9,459 nucleotides of DNA from CAZFHZ01 sp964519015. GTDB lineage: Bacteria; Blakebacterota; Blakebacteria; Blakebacterales; CAYUVJ01. Positions 6,573 to 9,459 of this stretch are shown in pieces; position 1 is the stretch's first letter, and each line of letters starts with the position of its first letter. The notes under the pieces are model-generated. The model had not been told where the DNA came from. It ran no database searches and was given only the letters and a program-made list of their open reading frames with translations. A program made the position numbers and the translations under genes. The stretch spans positions 1-9,459 of the forward strand of contig CAZFHZ010000119.1 of assembly GCA_964519015.1 (NCBI GenBank), given 5' to 3'.

Positions 6573-8060
6573 CTACTTCTTGGGCGCCTCGTTGGTGACC
6601 AGCCGCTCCAGCAGCCAGGCCGCCCCGGCGTCCCCCTTCGCCCCCGCCTCACGCACGTCGCGCATGCGGGCCTGGACCAGGAAGTAGTCCATCCCCCCCT
6701 GGAGCAGGTCGAGGCTGGAACCGACGTTGAAGTAGAAGGCCACCCACTCCTCGTCGGGCAGCTCGGTCAGGGTCGGCCCGTAGATGGCCAGCAGCTCGGC
6801 GCTCTTCTGCTTGAGCGTGACCAGGTGCTCCGCCCACGACTCCGAGCTCTTCTCCCGGAGGCTGGACACGTTGCTCTGCAGCCGGCGCTCGGTCTCGACC
6901 CTCTGCGAGGCGGGTGCCGGCGGCACCGGGATATCGACGGAGAGCATGATGTTCATTCGGGCGTTCTTGCGGAAGATCACCCCGTAGCCGGGTACGTACT
7001 GCGAGCGCCCCGAGCCCCCCGTGTAGATCTGCGAGGTGGAGCCGGCGATGACGTAGGAGGTGAAAGCCTCGGGACCTTCGAACGAGGTGTCGAGAATGCC
7101 CGTCATGATCTCCACCTGGCGCTTCAGGCGCGGGTTGACGTCGGTGTCCCCTTTCGTCACCCGGATGGCGGCCATGCCTCGGACGGCGTTCTGCGGCCCC
7201 TGGAGGGCGCTGCGGCGGACCGAGAGGGTGACGTTGGAGGAGGGGTCCTCCCCGTCGAACTCGGCCAGCAGGGTGATGTTCTCCTCGGGGGCGGCCTGCT
7301 TGAGGGTGTGCCCGTAGGTGGCCACCGCCTCCTTGAGCGCCTCCACGAGCTTGTCCCGGTAGGCGGCCCGCCAGGTCTCCTCGGCCCTGGCCCGCGTCTC
7401 AGCCTCCTGTTGCTGTTCCTTCACCGCCTCTTCCACGGTCGCCTGCTGCTCCCTGATCTTGGCGAGCGTCTCGGCCCCGGCGGACGTGCCCCGGGCTTGC
7501 TCCTGGAGCAGTTCCTGCAGGCTCTGGTTCTGCCGCTGCAGCCGCTCGTAGGAAGCGTTGAAGCTCCCCAGCCCGAAGTAGGAGCCGGCCCGGATTGGCC
7601 AGCGCACGGTGAAAAGGTAGCCGTACCCCTTCATGTAGAAGCCGGAGACCTCCTGCTCGCCGACGAAGAAGACGTTCCGGGCCGAGGTGTAAGTGCGGGA
7701 GACCGAACGGGACGTGCCCGCCGAAGGGGGGACGACCAGCAGTTCCCCCTCAGCCGACTTCGGCTTGAGGATATCGGGCAGTTCGGGGGCCTCCACCGCC
7801 TGCAGGGAGGTCTTCAGAATGTCGTTGAAGATCCTCACCTCGGGGGGGCCCTGCTGCTCCCCCTCCCGCCAGGCCCAGGTGTAGCGGTAGCCGTCCCCGG
7901 AGCGGCCGGCGGCCAGAGGAGCGGGGCCCTGCTCGGTGAGCACCAGGGCCTCCACCGGCGGGATCGTCGTGGTCTGGGCCGCCGCGGTCCCGGCGACCAG
8001 GCCGGTCACCAGGAGCATGACCGCCGTCGCCACCAGTGTGTTCACGCTGCGCTTCATCAT
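6573..8060 (-). CDS. Secreted protein of unknown function with two copies of a GYG/coiled-coil module
   Basis: I do not recognise a named family. Numbering is from ATG 8060 (495 residues). Residues 1-29 are a clear signal peptide (MMKRSVNTL, a hydrophobic stretch, then AGTAAAQ), so the protein is exported. The mature part looks duplicated. Copy 1 (about 76-285) has FNDILKTSLQAVEAPE, FYMKGYGYLFTV, a Gln/Glu/Arg-rich coiled coil (about 169-229) and AYRDKLVEALKEAVATYGHTL. Copy 2 (about 316-468) has MTGILDTSFEGPEAFT, QYVPGYGVIF, a shorter coiled coil and AEHLVTLKQKSAELLAIYGPTL. No catalytic motif, lipobox or transmembrane helix after the signal is visible. Start choice: GTG 8063, ATG 8060 and ATG 8057 are all in frame; GGGAGG at 8073-8068 is spaced best for ATG 8060. 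The start overlaps the anti-sigma stop by one base (TGATG). Position in a sigma/anti-sigma operon suggests a role in sensing or in the envelope response, which is inference. Confidence 0.85.
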   Translation of the reverse strand: MMKRSVNTLVATAVMLLVTGLVAGTAAAQTTTIPPVEALVLTEQGPAPLAAGRSGDGYRYTWAWREGEQQGPPEVRIFNDILKTSLQAVEAPELPDILKPKSAEGELLVVPPSAGTSRSVSRTYTSARNVFFVGEQEVSGFYMKGYGYLFTVRWPIRAGSYFGLGSFNASYERLQRQNQSLQELLQEQARGTSAGAETLAKIREQQATVEEAVKEQQQEAETRARAEETWRAAYRDKLVEALKEAVATYGHTLKQAAPEENITLLAEFDGEDPSSNVTLSVRRSALQGPQNAVRGMAAIRVTKGDTDVNPRLKRQVEIMTGILDTSFEGPEAFTSYVIAGSTSQIYTGGSGRSQYVPGYGVIFRKNARMNIMLSVDIPVPPAPASQRVETERRLQSNVSSLREKSSESWAEHLVTLKQKSAELLAIYGPTLTELPDEEWVAFYFNVGSSLDLLQGGMDYFLVQARMRDVREAGAKGDAGAAWLLERLVTNEAPKK

Positions 8061-8839
8061 CACTCTTCCTCCCTCTCATCACGCACCAGACCCTGCTGCA
8101 CGAGCGCGGACAGGATCGTGTTGGTCCGCTGCAGTTCGGTGGTCGTCACGAACTGCACGTTGTCCAGGGCGGCGGCGATCGTGGTGAGGTCATCCACCCG
8201 CCGCCGGTCCAGTTCATCGAGCGCCCCCTGCACGGTGGCCAGGATCGACCCGCGCAGGCCGGTGTCCCGCTGGTTCAGGCGCTCGTCGAGCGCCGCCAGG
8301 ATGACCTGGCGGTCCTGACTGCGGTTGTTCTCCATGATCTGCTGCAGGTAGCCGAGCAGCTCGATCAGCCTGTCCTGGAACTCCTGCCGGGAGACCGGCT
8401 GCACGTCCGGGGCGGCCGGGTTGTCGGCCACCTGGGCGGCCGGCGTCCGGAAGGTGCCGAAGCCGACCTGGAGGAGGCCGTCGGGGCCGACCCGGAAGCG
8501 GACCACCGAGAAGGCCACCAGCAGCACCAGGGCCGCCGCAGCCGTGGCCAAGGCGGGGCGGAGCAGCCCCCGCAGGCCGAGGGCGCCCATCTCGTCCACC
8601 CAGCGCCGGGCGCGGGCCAGCAGCCCGAACGGCCGGCCGACATAGACCAGCCGGGGGGCGTTGACCGCGTTCGGCCAGGCGGCGAGCAGCTCCCGGGTCC
8701 CGGTCAGCGACTCGTACTCGGCGCGGCAGCCCGGGCAGGTCGCCAGGTGCGCCCGCAGCTCGGCCTCGACGGCCGGCTCGATCTCTTCGTAGAGCAGCTC
8801 CATCAGCTGCCCGATCCGCGCTTCACACATCGCGTTCAT
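8060..8839 (-). CDS. Transmembrane anti-sigma factor with zinc-binding zf-HC2 domain and coiled-coil tail
   Basis: This 259-residue protein should bind and hold the adjacent ECF sigma factor at the membrane. The N-terminus has the ZAS/zf-HC2 layout: Cys5, then HLATCPGC with His31, Cys35 and Cys38 (HxxxCxxC). One transmembrane segment lies at about 95-115 (within ALATAAAALVLLVAFSVV). The extracytoplasmic part starts with a Pro/Ala-rich linker (about 132-149). It continues into a long amphipathic helical region (150-250) with four similar patches of about 20 residues: ILAAL at 180, ILATV at 199, IAAAL at 221, ILSAL at 242. It has no recognised sensor domain. Start: ATG 8839 overlaps the sigma stop (ATGA) and has GGAGGT (8850-8845) five bases upstream. 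The same frame stays open much further upstream, but that is a shadow of the sigma gene; the zinc motif begins right after this ATG. The acidic C-terminus (DEREEE) runs into the start of the secreted-protein gene. Confidence 0.93.
   Translation of the reverse strand: MNAMCEARIGQLMELLYEEIEPAVEAELRAHLATCPGCRAEYESLTGTRELLAAWPNAVNAPRLVYVGRPFGLLARARRWVDEMGALGLRGLLRPALATAAAALVLLVAFSVVRFRVGPDGLLQVGFGTFRTPAAQVADNPAAPDVQPVSRQEFQDRLIELLGYLQQIMENNRSQDRQVILAALDERLNQRDTGLRGSILATVQGALDELDRRRVDDLTTIAAALDNVQFVTTTELQRTNTILSALVQQGLVRDEREEE
8068..8073 (-). promoter_or_regulatory. Ribosome binding site of the secreted duplicated-module protein
   Basis: GGGAGG on the minus strand lies inside the end of the anti-sigma gene. 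It is 4 bases from GTG 8063 and 7 bases from ATG 8060. The 7-base spacing and the better codon favour ATG 8060. Confidence 0.65.
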
Positions 8840-9459
8840 GAGGCACCTCCCAGTGCCGCGCTGCCGGTGATCCCGCTGCGGGCCAGGCTCTCCTTCATCC
8901 CCCGCAGACCGTGGTAGAGCCGGCTCTTGACCGTCCCCTCGGGTACGCCGAGGGTCTCGGCGATCTCCCGGAAGGTCAGGTCCTGGTATTCCTTGAGCAG
9001 GAGCACCACCCGTTCCTCCTCCGGCAGGGCGTCCAGGAGCCGTCGCACCAGCTCGGCCCGCCGCCCCGCCTCCGTCTCCTCGTCGGTCCGGGCCCCCTCG
9101 TCCGCCACCCGATCCTGGACGTAGACCCGTTCTCCCGACGCGGTGGTGTAGAAGTCGTGCAGGGAGACCATCGGCAGCCGGCGGCGCTTCAGGTGGTCCT
9201 TGCACAGGTTGATCGCGATCCGGTAGAGCCAGGTACTGAACGCACCCTGGTGGGTGTATCGCCGGATCGACCCGAGGACCCTCAGGAAGGTCTCCTGAAC
9301 CAGGTCCTCGGCCAGGGCGGCGTCCCCCACGTACTTCCAGATGAAGTTGTAGAGGGGCTGCTCCCATCTCCAGACCAGCAGGTTGAAGGCTCCTTCATCC
9401 CCGCTCCGGCAGGCCTCGATCAGGCGTGCTTCGGGGCCGGAGCCACCGGCCAGGTCCTC
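8836..9459 (-). CDS. ECF-family RNA polymerase sigma factor (start just outside window)
   Basis: This sigma-70-type factor should direct RNA polymerase to its own set of promoters when released from the anti-sigma factor. The frame is open to the right edge, giving 207 visible residues. An in-frame GTG at 9330 is an internal Val, since sigma region 2 starts well before it: LIEACRSGDEGAFNLL is at about 13-28. Region 2 continues through VGDAALAEDLVQETFLRVL (44-62) and FSTWLYRIAINLCKDHLKRR (74-93). A charged linker (about 97-140) joins it to region 4, LPEEERVVLLLKEYQDL (about 146-162). The helix-turn-helix there is REIAETLGVPEGTVKSRLYH (164-183). No ATG, GTG or TTG occurs in frame between 9331 and 9459, so the start lies beyond the edge, probably close by because little is missing before region 2. 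The stop overlaps the anti-sigma start by 4 bases. The promoter and any autoregulatory site would also be outside the window. Confidence 0.95.
   Translation of the reverse strand, partial: EDLAGGSGPEARLIEACRSGDEGAFNLLVWRWEQPLYNFIWKYVGDAALAEDLVQETFLRVLGSIRRYTHQGAFSTWLYRIAINLCKDHLKRRRLPMVSLHDFYTTASGERVYVQDRVADEGARTDEETEAGRRAELVRRLLDALPEEERVVLLLKEYQDLTFREIAETLGVPEGTVKSRLYHGLRGMKESLARSGITGSAALGGAS
8845..8851 (-). promoter_or_regulatory. Ribosome binding site of the anti-sigma gene
   Basis: On the minus strand GGGAGGT ends 5 bases before ATG 8839, inside the last codons of the sigma gene. It decides the anti-sigma start against the longer open frame upstream. Confidence 0.75.

Noticed and set aside
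6477..8318. 613-codon plus-strand open frame opposite the secreted protein
   Set aside because: It begins in the terminator region and mirrors the minus-strand gene, which has a signal peptide, ribosome binding site and operon position; its own protein is low-complexity.
8840..9367. N-terminal extension of the anti-sigma frame to 435 codons
   Set aside because: The extension is the shadow of the sigma gene in another frame. The zinc motif, ribosome binding site and ATGA overlap all place the start at 8839.
1..9459. Mobile elements, CRISPR arrays, tRNA/rRNA genes or transferred islands
   Set aside because: No transposase, integrase, direct-repeat array or RNA gene signature was seen on either strand, and composition looks even across the window.

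Overview
This is a very G+C-rich, tightly packed chromosomal window. It has seven recognisable protein-coding genes in two convergent groups and no sign of mobile DNA, RNA genes or CRISPR. The mix of genes (a GWxTD-domain protein with TPR-like repeats, a membrane diguanylate cyclase, a secreted protein behind an ECF sigma/anti-sigma pair, and Shine-Dalgarno (SD) sites of the GGAGG type) suggests a Gram-negative-type bacterium. An Acidobacteriota- or Gemmatimonadota-like lineage is plausible. That placement is an inference from gene families and composition, not from a marker gene comparison.

Rightward group (1-6457). The window opens inside carB, the large subunit of carbamoyl-phosphate synthetase. 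Its stop overlaps the start of a membrane-bound GGDEF diguanylate cyclase by 4 bases. The end of the cyclase overlaps the first possible start of a secreted TPR/GWxTD-domain protein by 8 bases. After a 55-base gap with a strong ribosome binding site comes a membrane-anchored cyclophilin-type peptidyl-prolyl isomerase. The first three genes look co-transcribed and translationally coupled. The cyclophilin may belong to the same transcript, because no terminator is visible before it.

Leftward group (9459-6573, minus strand). An ECF sigma factor enters from the right edge with its start outside the window. It is followed by a zinc-binding (HxxxCxxC) transmembrane anti-sigma factor with a long repetitive helical extracytoplasmic tail, and then by a secreted protein of unknown function. 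Every junction is a stop/start overlap of 1 to 4 bases, so the three are almost certainly one operon. The secreted protein appears to contain two copies of the same module: a GYG-containing beta segment, a coiled-coil linker, and an alpha/beta end segment. This three-gene unit is the best candidate in the window for a poorly described system, namely envelope sensing through a sigma factor with a dedicated secreted partner.

The two groups converge on a 115-base gap holding a perfect 14-bp-stem hairpin, probably a shared terminator. No other stretch above 100 bases lacks a gene. Long open frames opposite the real genes are by-products of high G+C codon usage.
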